Below, piece by piece: positions 54,842-63,851 of a stretch of 64,000 nucleotides of DNA. The position numbers were made by a program, and so were the translations under genes. The stretch's first letter is position 1. Every line of letters begins with the position of its first letter. Under the pieces are notes generated by a model, which saw only the letters and a program-made list of their open reading frames with translations, was not told the origin of the DNA and ran no database searches. This DNA is from DASUBV01 sp963822485. GTDB taxonomy: Bacteria; Actinomycetota; Actinomycetes; Streptosporangiales; Streptosporangiaceae. The stretch spans positions 310,001 to 374,000 of the forward strand of contig CAWGHW010000009.1 of the NCBI GenBank assembly GCA_963822485.1, read 5' to 3'.

Positions 54842-56970
54842 CTAGTTTTTCCCCTCGGTAACGGCGATCACGGGGACGCCGGGCGGAGTGAAGCCGAGAA
54901 TCTGCCCGTAGAACGACAGCTCGGCCTCGATTGACGTGATCACGGTCTCGGTCCGGCGGAAGCCGTGCGACTCGCCCTCGAAGGCCAGGTACGCGTGCCG
55001 GATGCCGTGCTCGGCCAGGTCGGCGGCGATGCTCTCGGACTGCGCGGGCGGCACCACGGGGTCGTCCAGGCCCTGGAGCAGCAGCACGGGCGCGGTGCCA
55101 GCGGACACGTGGCCGACCGGGGCGCGCTCGATGTAGACCGCCTCGAAGCCGGGCAGCGGGCCGAGCAGCCCGTCCAGGTAGCGCGACTCGAAGTCGTGCG
55201 TCTGGTCCACGAAGCCGCGCAGGTCGGACACGCCGTAGTAGGACGTCGCCGCGCTGAACACGGGGGTGCGGCCGATGACGCCGGAGGTCACGGCGGCCAG
55301 CGCGGTCCAGCCGCCCGCCGACCCGCCGCGGATGCCCAGCCGGTTCTCGTCGGCCTCGCCTGCGTCGGCCAGCGACCGGGCCGCGGCCATGGCGTCCTCC
55401 ACGTCCACGATGCCCCACTGGCGGCGCAGCCGCTCGCGGTAGGAGCGGCCGTAGCCGGTCGAGCCGCCGTAGTTGACGTCGATGACGCCGATGCCGCGGC
55501 TGGTGAAGTAGGCCTTCTCCAGGTCGAGCAGGGCGGTGACATTGCCGGTCGGGCCGCCGTGCACCCAGACCACGTAGGGCGGCGCCGCGCCGGCCGGGCC
55601 GGTGGCGTCGGGGCTGGACGGCGGGTAGACCAGCGCGTGCACCACGCGGCCGTACTTGCCCTCGAGCTCCACGGGGCGGGGCACCGGCAGGTACTCCTCG
55701 TCCGGCAGCGCCTCCAGCTCCCGGCGCAGGACCTCGGCCTGCCCCGTCACGACGTCGACCCGGATCACGGCGCGGGCCTGCCGGGGGCCGCCGGCGATGG
55801 CCACGATGGAGCTGCCGTCGGCGGCGACGTTGAAGGAGAAGTCCTCGAACGGCACGTCCAGCTCGGTCAGCTCGAAGGACTCAGGGTCCAGGATGCCGAG
55901 CGTGCCCCCGCCCCGGCCGTGCGTCACGGCCAGCCGGCCGTCGCCGAGCCGGGCGAACGGCCGGCCGCCGAGCTGCCACAGCGGCCCGGCGAACTCCTCG
56001 TCGGCCGGGTACAGGGCGCGCGGCTGCTCGCCGGACAGGCCGAGCTGGTAGATGTTCCACCAGCCGGTCCAGTCGGTGGCCACGTACAGGCTGCCGTTGT
56101 CGCGCCACAGCGGGGCCAGCACGGACTCGCGCAGGCTGCCCTTGAGCAGGCGGCTCCGGCCGGGCACGCCGTTCTCCAGGGCGGCGACCCGCAGCTCGGT
56201 GCCGTCCCACGGCATGTGCGGGTGGTTCCAGGAGATCCAGGCCAGCTGGCGGCCGTCCGGCGACGGGCTGGGGAACGCGAAGAAGTCGGCCCCGGTGACC
56301 AGCGTGCGGATCGCGTCGGGCGCGCTGGCGGCCGACCCGTCCAGGGGGACGGCGACGATGGCCCGGCTGACCTTGCCATCGTCGTGCTGCTCGCGCACGC
56401 ACCAGATCTCACGCTCGTCGGGGGAGAGCGCGAAGTCGGCGTAGCGCAGAGCGCACGGGGCCAGCGTGCCGCTGCCGGTGGCGGCGGGCACCTTGGTCGG
56501 CTCGGGGGTCAGCGGCTCCGGCTGGCCCTGGCCCTCGGCCGTATCGCGGTCGGCCAGGTACAGGCGCTGGTCGGCGTAGCTGGCGAAGACGATGGCCCGG
56601 CCGGGCGGCACCTGGCCGTCCGGCCGGCCGGCCGCGGCACGGGCAGGTAGGACAGGCCGCCGTACTCGTGCACCCGGGTCCGGGCGTTCCACGGCGCCGG
56701 CAGCAGCTCGGTCTGCCGGCCGTCGGCATCGTGGCAGATGACGGTCGACCGGCCGCCCTCGTCGGGGCGGGCCTCCTGCCACCAGACGTCAGCGCCGACG
56801 ACCGTCGGGAAGGACAAGCGCAGGCCGGCGCGGGCTACGTCCGCGGCGGAGATGGGGGACGGCCATTCGCCGAAGGGGATTACTGGTTTCGTCACCGCGG
56901 GCGGCGCAACTGCGTCGTCCGCTGGGCTGTTTGTGCTGTCTGGGTCCGTCCCGCCATCTGTCATAGGCAT
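54842..56970 (-). CDS. S9-family prolyl-oligopeptidase-like peptidase, frameshifted
   Basis: Serine peptidase of about 709 codons. The C-terminal alpha/beta hydrolase (about the last 260 residues) has the nucleophile GIRGGSAGGW, the Asp in GLDDPVVPP and the His in EGESHGFRR. A beta-propeller precedes it (LSPDEREIWCVRE, PDGRQLAWISWN). The N-terminus (from ATG 56970, MPMTDGG... to VHEYGGLSYLPVP) is in a different frame from the rest. One base appears to be missing near 56635, between LPVP and AGRPDGQVPP. It is divergent from miaB, 76 bp apart. There is no signal peptide, so it is probably cytoplasmic. Confidence 0.82.
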
Positions 56971-57046
56971 ATCGTGCCCTACTGGGCCGACGCGCGTTGC
57001 CCGGCGTGGTGCCAACCGGACCCGGGCGCCGTCTACCCTGGTGGGC

Positions 57047-58552
57047 ATGGCCGCCGCCACCGCTGGGATACACGGGATACACGGACAGCGCACCTTCGAG
57101 ATCCGCACCTACGGGTGCCAGATGAACATGCACGACTCCGAGCGGCTAGCCGGGCTGCTGGAGACGGCCGGCTACCAGCGGGCCGCGGATGGCGCCGACC
57201 CCGATGTGGTGGTGTTCAACACCTGCGCGGTCCGGGAGAACGCGGACAACCGGCTGTACGGCAACCTCGGTCACCTGCTGCCGGTCAAGAAGGCCCATCC
57301 CGGCATGCAGATCGCGGTGGGCGGCTGCCTGGCCCAGAAGGACCGGGCGACGATCACCCAGCGCGCGCCGTGGGTGGACGTGGTGTTCGGCACCCACAAC
57401 ATCGGCTCGCTGCCGGTGCTGCTGGAGCGGGCCCGGGTCCAGGAGCAGGCGCAGGTCGAGATCGTGGAGTCGCTGGAGCGGTTCCCCTCGGTGCTGCCGG
57501 CCCGCCGCGAGTCGCCCTACTCGGCCTGGGTGGCCATCTCGGTGGGCTGCAACAACACCTGCACGTTCTGCATCGTGCCCAGCCTGCGCGGGCGCGAGGA
57601 GGACCGGCGGCCGCCGGACGTGCTGGCCGAGATCGGCGCGCTGGTCGCCGAGGGCGTGGTCGAGGTCACCCTGCTGGGGCAGAACGTGAACTCCTACGGG
57701 GCCGCGTTCGGCGACCGGCTGGCGTTCGGCAAGCTGCTGCGGGCCTGCGGCGGCATCGAGGGCCTGGAGCGGGTCCGGTTCACCTCGCCGCACCCGCGGG
57801 ACTTCACCGACGACGTGATCGCGGCCATGGCGCAGACGCCCAACGTGATGCCGCAGCTGCACATGCCGCTCCAGTCGGGCTCGGACACGGTGCTGCGGGC
57901 CATGCGCCGCGCCTACCGCCGGGACAAGTACCTGGCCATCATCGACCGGGTCCGCGCGGCCATGCCCGCGGCGGCGATCACCACCGACATCATCGTCGGC
58001 TTCCCCGGCGAGACCGAGCAGGACTTCCAGGACACCCTCGAGGTGGTGCGCCGGGCCCGGTTCGCCGGCGCGTTCACCTTCCAGTACTCGATCCGGCCCG
58101 GCACCCCGGCCGCGGAGCTGCCCGACCAGGTGCCGGCCGAAGTGGTCAGGGACCGCTACGAGCGGCTGGCCGCACTGGTCGCCGAGACCTCCTGGCGGGA
58201 GAACCAGAAGCTCACCGGCGCTCAGGTGGAGGTGCTGGTGGCCGACGGCGAGGGCCGCAAGGACGAGGCCACGCACCGGATGTCGGGCCGGGCCGCCGAC
58301 AACCGGCTGGTCCACTTCACCCCGGCGGGCGCCGACCCGCGGCCGGGCGACATGGTCACCACGGTCATCACCCGCGCGGCGCCGAACTACCTGCTGGCCG
58401 ACGACGCGCCGGTCAGCATCCGGCGCACGCGCGGCGGCGACGCCTGGCAGGCCCGCCGCGCGGGGCTCGCGGCGGAGCCGGACGGCGCGCAGGACAGCGT
58501 GCTGCTCGGCATGCCGGGCCGCCGCCCCGCCTCCGCCGCTACCTCAGCCTGA
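57047..58552 (+). CDS. miaB: tRNA-2-methylthio-N6-dimethylallyladenosine synthase MiaB
   Basis: Radical-SAM methylthiotransferase of 501 aa that modifies A37 of tRNAs after MiaA. The first cluster ligands are in TYGCQMNMHD, NTCAVREN and GGCLAQKD; the radical-SAM motif is CNNTCTFC (residues about 169-176); a TRAM domain follows near the C-terminus. The ATG at 57047 is chosen by homology (GTG at 57041 also possible). It lies 12 bp before miaA, its pathway partner. The same window also has RimO. Confidence 0.95.
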   Translation: MAAATAGIHGIHGQRTFEIRTYGCQMNMHDSERLAGLLETAGYQRAADGADPDVVVFNTCAVRENADNRLYGNLGHLLPVKKAHPGMQIAVGGCLAQKDRATITQRAPWVDVVFGTHNIGSLPVLLERARVQEQAQVEIVESLERFPSVLPARRESPYSAWVAISVGCNNTCTFCIVPSLRGREEDRRPPDVLAEIGALVAEGVVEVTLLGQNVNSYGAAFGDRLAFGKLLRACGGIEGLERVRFTSPHPRDFTDDVIAAMAQTPNVMPQLHMPLQSGSDTVLRAMRRAYRRDKYLAIIDRVRAAMPAAAITTDIIVGFPGETEQDFQDTLEVVRRARFAGAFTFQYSIRPGTPAAELPDQVPAEVVRDRYERLAALVAETSWRENQKLTGAQVEVLVADGEGRKDEATHRMSGRAADNRLVHFTPAGADPRPGDMVTTVITRAAPNYLLADDAPVSIRRTRGGDAWQARRAGLAAEPDGAQDSVLLGMPGRRPASAATSA

Positions 58553-58564
58553 CGGGCGGGTCGC

Positions 58565-59467
58565 ATGCCGGCGCCGGTGCTGGCGGTGGTCGGGCCCACG
58601 GCCGCCGGGAAGTCCGCGCTCTCGCTCGGCCTGGCCCGCGCCCTGGGCGGCGAGGTGATCAACGCCGACTCCATGCAGCTGTACCGGGGCATGGACATCG
58701 GCACCGCCAAGCTGACCGTGGCCGAGCGCGCCGGCGTGCCGCATCACCTGCTCGACATCTGGGACGTCACCGAGGCGGCCAGCGTCTCGGAGTACCAGCG
58801 CCTGGCCCGGCAGGTCATCGCGGAGATCCAGGCCAGGGGCCGGGTGCCGATCCTGGTCGGCGGCTCGGGCCTGTACGTCCGGGCCGCGATCGACAAGCTG
58901 GAGTTTCCCGGCACCGACTCCGGCCTGCGCGCCCGCCTGGAGGAAGAACTGGCCCGGCTGGGCCCCGCGGTCCTGCACGCCCGCCTGGCCGGGCTTGACC
59001 CGGCCGCCGCGGCGGCGATCCTGCCCGGCAACGGCCGCCGCATCGTGCGGGCCCTGGAGGTCATCGAGCTGACGGGCCGGCCGTTCAGCGCCACGCTGCC
59101 CGAGTACGAGTCGGTGCTGCCGACCGTGCAGATCGGGGTCGAGCTGCCCCGGGCCGAGCTGGACCAGCGGGTGGCCGACCGGGTGGGCCGGATGTGGCAG
59201 CTCGGCCTGGTCGACGAGGTCAGAAAGCTAGCCGCGGCCGGGCTGCGCGACGGCCGGACCGCCAGCCGGGCCCTGGGCTACGCCCAGGTCCTGGCCTACC
59301 TGGACGGCCAGTGCGCCGAGCGGGAAGCCGCGGCGCAGACGATCCTGGCCACCCGCCGGTTCATCCGGCGCCAGGAGTCCTGGTTCCGCCGCGACCCGCG
59401 CATCCGCTGGCTCCCCGCCGACGCCCCCGACCTCCTGACCAGCGCCCTGGCCGCCGCCCGGGCGTAG
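58565..59467 (+). CDS. miaA: tRNA dimethylallyltransferase MiaA
   Basis: Transfers a dimethylallyl group to N6 of adenosine 37 in tRNAs reading UNN codons; MiaB then thiomethylates it. The 300-aa protein has the P-loop GPTAAGKSAL, the substrate motif INADSMQLYRGMDIGTAKLT and the C-terminal RQESWFRRDPRI. Length is typical. The ATG is 12 bp after the miaB stop; dapF starts 53 bp after this gene, so they are probably one operon. Confidence 0.95.
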   Translation: MPAPVLAVVGPTAAGKSALSLGLARALGGEVINADSMQLYRGMDIGTAKLTVAERAGVPHHLLDIWDVTEAASVSEYQRLARQVIAEIQARGRVPILVGGSGLYVRAAIDKLEFPGTDSGLRARLEEELARLGPAVLHARLAGLDPAAAAAILPGNGRRIVRALEVIELTGRPFSATLPEYESVLPTVQIGVELPRAELDQRVADRVGRMWQLGLVDEVRKLAAAGLRDGRTASRALGYAQVLAYLDGQCAEREAAAQTILATRRFIRRQESWFRRDPRIRWLPADAPDLLTSALAAARA

Positions 59468-59520
59468 CCCCGCAGCGTGGGGCGGGGGAGCCAGCCGCCG
59501 TGACCCCCTACTATCGGTGG

Positions 59521-60423
59521 ATGCGTTTCGCTAAGGGGCACGGGACCGGCAATGACTTCGTGATCCTGCCCGATCCCGACGGGCAGCTGGAGCTGTCCGC
59601 GCGGACCGTCGCGCGGATCTGTGACCGGCATGCCGGGCTGGGCGGCGACGGGGTGCTGCGGGTGGTCCGGTCGGCGGCGGCCGGGCCCGAGGCCGGGGAC
59701 TGGGCCCGCCTGGCCGACGGGCGGGGCGCCGAGTGGTTCATGGACTACCGCAACGCCGACGGCAGCATCGCGGAGATGTGCGGCAACGGGATCCGGGTGT
59801 TCGCCCGGTACCTGCTGGACAACGGCCTGGCCGCCGGGCCGGAGCTGGCCATCGGCACCCGGGCCGGGGTCCGGGTGGTGCGCGAGGCGCTGGACGGCCG
59901 GCTCACCGTGGACATGGGCCCGGCGCGGGTCACCGGGCGGGGGTCGGCGCGGCTGGGCGGCCGGGCCGTGTCCGGGCTGGCCGTCTCGGTCGGCAATCCG
60001 CACCTGGCCTGCGTGGTCGACGACCCGGTGGCGGACTATGACCTGTCCGCGCCGCCGGTGCTGACCGAGGGCGATTTCCCCGACGGCGCCAACGTCGAGA
60101 TCCTGCGGCTGGCCGAGGACGGCCGGGCCGAGATGCGGGTGTACGAGCGCGGTTCTGGCGTGACCCTGTCCTGCGGGACGGGCGCGGTGGCCGCCGCCGT
60201 GGCGGCGGCGGTCGCGGCCGGGGAGTGGCTCAACGGGGCCGAGCGGACCTGGACGGTGGACGTGCCCGGCGGGCGGCTGGACGTGACCCCCGGCGGCACG
60301 GCCAGCCTGCTGTCCGGCCCCGCCGTCATCGTGGCCGCGGGCGAGCTGGATGACCGCTGGCTCGCCGAGGCGGCCGGCGGGGCCGCCGGCCGCCGGTCCG
60401 CGGCGGTGTCAGCCATCGGCTGA
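59521..60423 (+). CDS. dapF: Diaminopimelate epimerase
   Basis: Converts LL- to meso-diaminopimelate for lysine and peptidoglycan. The 300-aa enzyme has the two catalytic Cys in AEMCGNGIRVFARYL and TLSCGTGAVAAA, plus MRFAKGHGTGNDFVILPD at the start. The ATG at 59521 is favoured by homology; an in-frame GTG at 59500 would add seven residues. It follows miaA as in other actinobacteria. Its 3' end overlaps a small gene on the other strand by 15 bp. Confidence 0.95.
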   Translation: MRFAKGHGTGNDFVILPDPDGQLELSARTVARICDRHAGLGGDGVLRVVRSAAAGPEAGDWARLADGRGAEWFMDYRNADGSIAEMCGNGIRVFARYLLDNGLAAGPELAIGTRAGVRVVREALDGRLTVDMGPARVTGRGSARLGGRAVSGLAVSVGNPHLACVVDDPVADYDLSAPPVLTEGDFPDGANVEILRLAEDGRAEMRVYERGSGVTLSCGTGAVAAAVAAAVAAGEWLNGAERTWTVDVPGGRLDVTPGGTASLLSGPAVIVAAGELDDRWLAEAAGGAAGRRSAAVSAIG

Positions 60424-60636
60424 GCCGGACACCAGCCGCAGGCCCAGGTGGACCAGGGTCCAGCCGGCCCGGTTCCTGATCGCGGCCGGGGCGATCCCGG
60501 ACGGCCGCCCCGCGGCGGTCCTGGTTCCGGCGGTCCTGGTCCCGGCGGTCTGGGCGGCGAGCCGGCTCTGGTCGGCGGCCCGGTGCAGGTCGGCGATGTG
60601 CTCCTGGCTGACGCGGCTGCTGAGGTACGGGTGCAT
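60409..60636 (-). CDS. Small hypothetical protein (75 aa)
   Basis: Protein MHPYLSSRVSQEHIADLHRA..., ending RAGWTLVHLGLRLVSG. An amphipathic N-terminal helix, a Thr/Ala/Gly linker with a TAGTRTAGTRTA repeat, and a C-terminal hydrophobic segment are visible. Short proteins of this shape are common in actinobacteria, but no function is known. The ATG at 60636 has AAGGAG six bases upstream. It converges on dapF, overlapping by 15 bp, and lies just after the DUF4097 gene on the same strand. Confidence 0.65.
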   Translation of the reverse strand: MHPYLSSRVSQEHIADLHRAADQSRLAAQTAGTRTAGTRTAAGRPSGIAPAAIRNRAGWTLVHLGLRLVSGSADG

Positions 60637-60694
60637 GGTCGTCTCCTTGTCGGTAGTCCCGGACTGGGTTGCGGACGGCGACGATCCGCGCGGG

Positions 60695-61496
60695 CTACGC
60701 GGCGGGAACCGGGTCGGCCCTGGTGATCCGGATGCCGCCGGTGACGCTGCGGCAGCTCACCTGGAGCCCCACGTCGTCGCGGCCGTCGGTCTCGTCAAGC
60801 TCGTTGCTGATGTTGCCGGTCAGGCTGGACAGGTCCAGGTAGACGCCCACGCCCGCGGCCACGCCGACCTGCGTGTCGCCGGACGCGGTCTTGGTGCTGA
60901 CCTCACCCGCGGCCGCGCTGCCCACCCGCGTGTCGCCGCTGGCCGTCTGGACGTGCACCGAGGCCGCGGCCTGGCCGATGGCGACGTCGCCGCTGGCGGT
61001 CTGCACCGAGACGTCACCGTCCGCCTGGCGCAGCTGGATGTCGCCGGAGGCCGTGTTGACCTCGGCGGTCGCGCCGGCCCGCTCCAGCCAGACGTCGCCG
61101 GAGGCCGTCCGGACCTCCAGCGGGCCGCGTCACCGACCCGGCGGTCACGTCGCCGCTGGCCGTCCTGGCCTCCAGCTCGGCCAGTCGGCCCATGCAGGAG
61201 ACGTCGGCCGAGGCCGTGCGCACCACGCAGGACGAGTCGGCCGGTGCCATCACCGTGACGTCCAGCCCGGCGTGGCCGCGCAGCAGGTTCCGCTTGTCCT
61301 TCGGCTCGATGATCTCCAGGCGGCCCTGGCTGAAGGTAACGCTGACCTCCGACAGCAGCCGCTCGCCGCTCCGGCCGCTGGCCTCCAGCAGCACCGTGGT
61401 CACGTCGGCCGGCTCGGCCGCCACGGCGATGCTGCCCGCGGCGATGTCGATCAGGATGTCGATGGGCTCTGATCCGGGGAATTCCCAGCTGGTCAT
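60695..61496 (-). CDS. DUF4097 beta-repeat protein, frameshifted
   Basis: Beta-helix-like protein built of about ten repeats of the form V.TASGDV, such as ARTASGDVTAG, VNTASGDIQL, VQTASGDVAIG and TKTASGDTQVG. The ATG at 61496 starts MTSWEFPGSEPIDILIDIAAG. After TASGDVTAGSVTR the expected GPLEVRTASGDVWLER lies in another frame: an extra base near 61130 breaks the gene. DUF4097 proteins are often secreted or cytosolic adhesin-like sheets of unknown role. It is in tandem with the ribbon-helix-helix regulator upstream. Confidence 0.8.
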
Positions 61497-61525
61497 GTCC
61501 TTGCGTCCTTTGCGTAGTGGAGGGG

Positions 61526-62035
61526 TCAGCCGCGGGCGAAGCCGGTGTAGCGCTGGCCGGGGCCGCCGCGGGACCGGCCGGACCGCTCCCGGCCCGGCGG
61601 GGTGTCCAGCGCCTGGCTGATGGCGCGCACCAGCCAGGCGTTGACCGACACCCCGGCGGCGCTGGCCGCCGCCTCGACCCTGGCCTTGAGCGGCTCGGAC
61701 AGCCGGAGCGTCACCCTGGCCATGTCGTCCGGGGCCTCCCCGCCCGGCGGCGCGGGGGGCGCGGGCGGGGCAGGCGGCCGGAACGGCTCGTCGTTGGTCA
61801 TCGTGACCACGAAGTCCGCGTCGCTGCCCGCCAGCCGCACCTCGATGACCGCGTCGTCCAGCCGGGTGGTGATCTCGGCCGCCGCCGCGGACAGCACCTC
61901 GAGCAGCGTCAGCCGGACCGAGGAATCCATCGCCTCGGTCAGCATCTCCGCCGCCCGGCTGACGTCCTCGCCGGCGAACCGGGTGATGGTGGCCAGCTCC
62001 CGGCGGAGCGTCGCCACGTACTCTGACATGTCCAT
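61526..62035 (-). CDS. Ribbon-helix-helix (HicB-like antitoxin fold) regulator
   Basis: Protein of 169 aa. The N-terminal half is helical and acidic. Residues about 110-150 are a ribbon-helix-helix DNA-binding motif, ARVTLRLSEPLKARVEAAAS followed by VSVNAWLVRAISQAL. A Pro/Ala-rich linker separates them (PPAPPAPPAPPGG). Its start codon lies in the first of two TGACGTCA palindromes and the predicted mRNA is leaderless. It precedes the DUF4097 gene by 29 bp, so the two are probably co-transcribed and the regulator controls both. No toxin is evident. Confidence 0.8.
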   Translation of the reverse strand: MDMSEYVATLRRELATITRFAGEDVSRAAEMLTEAMDSSVRLTLLEVLSAAAAEITTRLDDAVIEVRLAGSDADFVVTMTNDEPFRPPAPPAPPAPPGGEAPDDMARVTLRLSEPLKARVEAAASAAGVSVNAWLVRAISQALDTPPGRERSGRSRGGPGQRYTGFARG

Positions 62036-62070
62036 GACGTCACTATGACGTCATAGCTGACGCATGTCAA
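62033..62070 (-). promoter_or_regulatory. Promoter with tandem TGACGTCA palindromes
   Basis: Minus strand -35 TTGACA (62070-62065), exactly 17 bp, -10 CATAGT (62047-62042). The start site would fall at about 62035, the A of the ATG. TGACGTCA occurs at 62035-62042 and 62046-62053 (11-bp spacing, one DNA turn), with a third copy at 62135-62142. The two near copies cover the -10 and start, as expected for repression by a ribbon-helix-helix dimer pair. Confidence 0.7.
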
Positions 62071-62165
62071 GCGCAGGACGACGCCATCTGCGATGTCATC
62101 CTGGCGTCGGCCGACGTCGAATCCGACATCATATTGACGTCATCCCAGGCCAAGGCGGCCAAGAA

Positions 62166-62194
62166 TCTGATAACAGCAAGAAGCGGCGCGCCGC
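62166..62194. repeat. 29-bp dispersed repeat, copy 2
   Basis: TCTGATAACAGCAAGAAGCG followed by a CGCGCCGC end; the copy at 21155-21183 differs at one base. The rest of the 62.07-62.32 kb gap holds only this and a third TGACGTCA; no gene was found. Confidence 0.65.
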
Positions 62195-62324
62195 ACTGCA
62201 GGTCGCGGCCAGCCGGCTGGCGTCCAGGGTCATGGTTGGCCGCTCCGGCCATGACCAACGAGCATGCTACCAGAGGCTGACACCTTCCAGGAGGCTTCGC
62301 CCTGGTTGCCTGGGCGGGCGCGGT

Positions 62325-63851
62325 CTAGAGCCTGAGCAGGCCCTCGGCGGGCAGCCCGCGCAGCGAGGCGTCCAGGACCTGGGCGATGTGCGCCACCGGC
62401 ATCGGGGCGCCCTGGTCGCGCAGGGCCGCACCGATCTGCATCGCGCAGCCGGGGTTGGCCGAGACCAGGAGCTGGGCGCCGGTGGCCGCCACCCGCTCGG
62501 CCTTGCGGGCGCCCAGCTGGCCGGCCGCCTCCGGCTGGACCAGGTTGTAGATGCCCGCCGACCCGCAGCAGACCCCGCCGTCTCCGATCTCGGCCAGCGT
62601 CAGGTCCGGGATCGTGCCCAGCAGCTCGCGGGGCTGGCGGGTGATCCGCTGGGCGTGGGCCAGGTGGCAGGCGTCCTGGTAGACCACGGTCAGCGGGAGC
62701 GGCTGCCGGGGCGCCGCCGGGCCGATCCCGGCCAGGAACTCGCTGAAGTCGGCCACCTGGGCGCTGAGCGCCGCCGCCCGGTCGGCCCAGCCCGGCTCGC
62801 CGGCCAGCAGCTGCCCGTACTCCTTCATGGCCGAGCCGCAGCCGGCCGCGTTGACCACCAGCGCGTCCACGCCCGCCTGCTCGAACACCTCGATGGTGCG
62901 CCGGGCGAACGCGGCCGCCTCGGCCCGCCGTCCGCCGTGCAGCGACAGCGCGCCACAGCAGCCCTGGCCGCGCGGGACGATGACGTCACAGCCCTCGGCG
63001 GCCAGCACCCGGGCGGTGGCCGCGTTGACGTCGGGGAAGAAGACCTGCTGGACGCAGCCGGTCAGCATGCCGACGACGGCGCGGCGCGGGCCGCGGGCCG
63101 GGATGCGCTCGGGCAGCCGGGTCCCGCGGGCCGTACGGCTGGCCGGGGGCGGGGCGATGCGCAGCGCGGCGGTCAGCTCGGGGGCCAGCCGGGTGGCCAG
63201 GCCGCTGCGGCCCAGCCGCCGGTCCGCCCCGGCCCGCTGGGTGACCCGCAGCGGCCCCATCAGCAGCCGCAGCCGGCCGGGGTAGGGGAACGTCTCGAAG
63301 ATGGCCCGCCGGATGGCCCGCTCCCGCCGCGAGCGCACGGGCAGCGCCCTGGCCGGCCCGGCGGTGGCGGCCGTCCCGGGCGGCTCAGTCGTCCCAGGCA
63401 GCCACACTCGTCCCGCCGGACACCCCACGTCGTCCCGCCGGACACTGTCGTCCCGCCGGACACTGTCGTCCCGCCGGACACTGTCGTCCCGCCGGACACT
63501 GTCGTCCCGGCGGACACGTCGTCGGCCGGCGGGCTCAGTTGGCCCGGCCGTCGACGGCCCGGCCTGCTCGCCCCACTCCCTGGCCGACTCGATCAGCCGG
63601 TCGTAGCGGACCCCGGACGGGCAGGCGGGCACGCAGGCCATGCAGCCCAGGCAGCGGTCCAGGTGACTGGCCGCCGCCTCGGTGCCCGGCGCGCCGTCCA
63701 GGATCTGGGTGATCAGGTGGATGCGCCCGCGCGGCGAGTCCATCTCCTCGCCCCACAGCTGGTAGGTCGGGCAGGCCGGCAGGCAGAAGCCGCAGTGCAC
63801 GCAGTCGCCCGCCAGCTCGCGCAGCTCGCCGCCGGGATCAAGCTCGCTCAT
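62325..63851 (-). CDS. glcF: Glycolate oxidase iron-sulfur subunit (GlcF-like)
   Basis: Fe-S protein of 508 aa. Two [4Fe-4S] motifs are seen: CVHCGFCLPACP and CLGCMACVPACP. Two CCG domains contain GQGCCGALSLH and GGVCCGSAGIYN. It likely passes electrons from the FAD subunit to the respiratory chain. An Arg/Asp-rich insertion of VRRDDS repeats (four to five copies, 18-bp DNA unit at about 63429-63516) lies after the ferredoxin domain. The ATG at 63851 overlaps the stop of the glcE-like gene (ATGA). Confidence 0.9.
   Translation of the reverse strand: MSELDPGGELRELAGDCVHCGFCLPACPTYQLWGEEMDSPRGRIHLITQILDGAPGTEAAASHLDRCLGCMACVPACPSGVRYDRLIESAREWGEQAGPSTAGPTEPAGRRRVRRDDSVRRDDSVRRDDSVRRDDSVRRDDVGCPAGRVWLPGTTEPPGTAATAGPARALPVRSRRERAIRRAIFETFPYPGRLRLLMGPLRVTQRAGADRRLGRSGLATRLAPELTAALRIAPPPASRTARGTRLPERIPARGPRRAVVGMLTGCVQQVFFPDVNAATARVLAAEGCDVIVPRGQGCCGALSLHGGRRAEAAAFARRTIEVFEQAGVDALVVNAAGCGSAMKEYGQLLAGEPGWADRAAALSAQVADFSEFLAGIGPAAPRQPLPLTVVYQDACHLAHAQRITRQPRELLGTIPDLTLAEIGDGGVCCGSAGIYNLVQPEAAGQLGARKAERVAATGAQLLVSANPGCAMQIGAALRDQGAPMPVAHIAQVLDASLRGLPAEGLLRL

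Noticed and set aside
54965..56650. 561-codon plus-strand open frame
   Set aside because: Antisense shadow of the S9 peptidase gene, composed of Gly/His/Arg/Val-rich residues.
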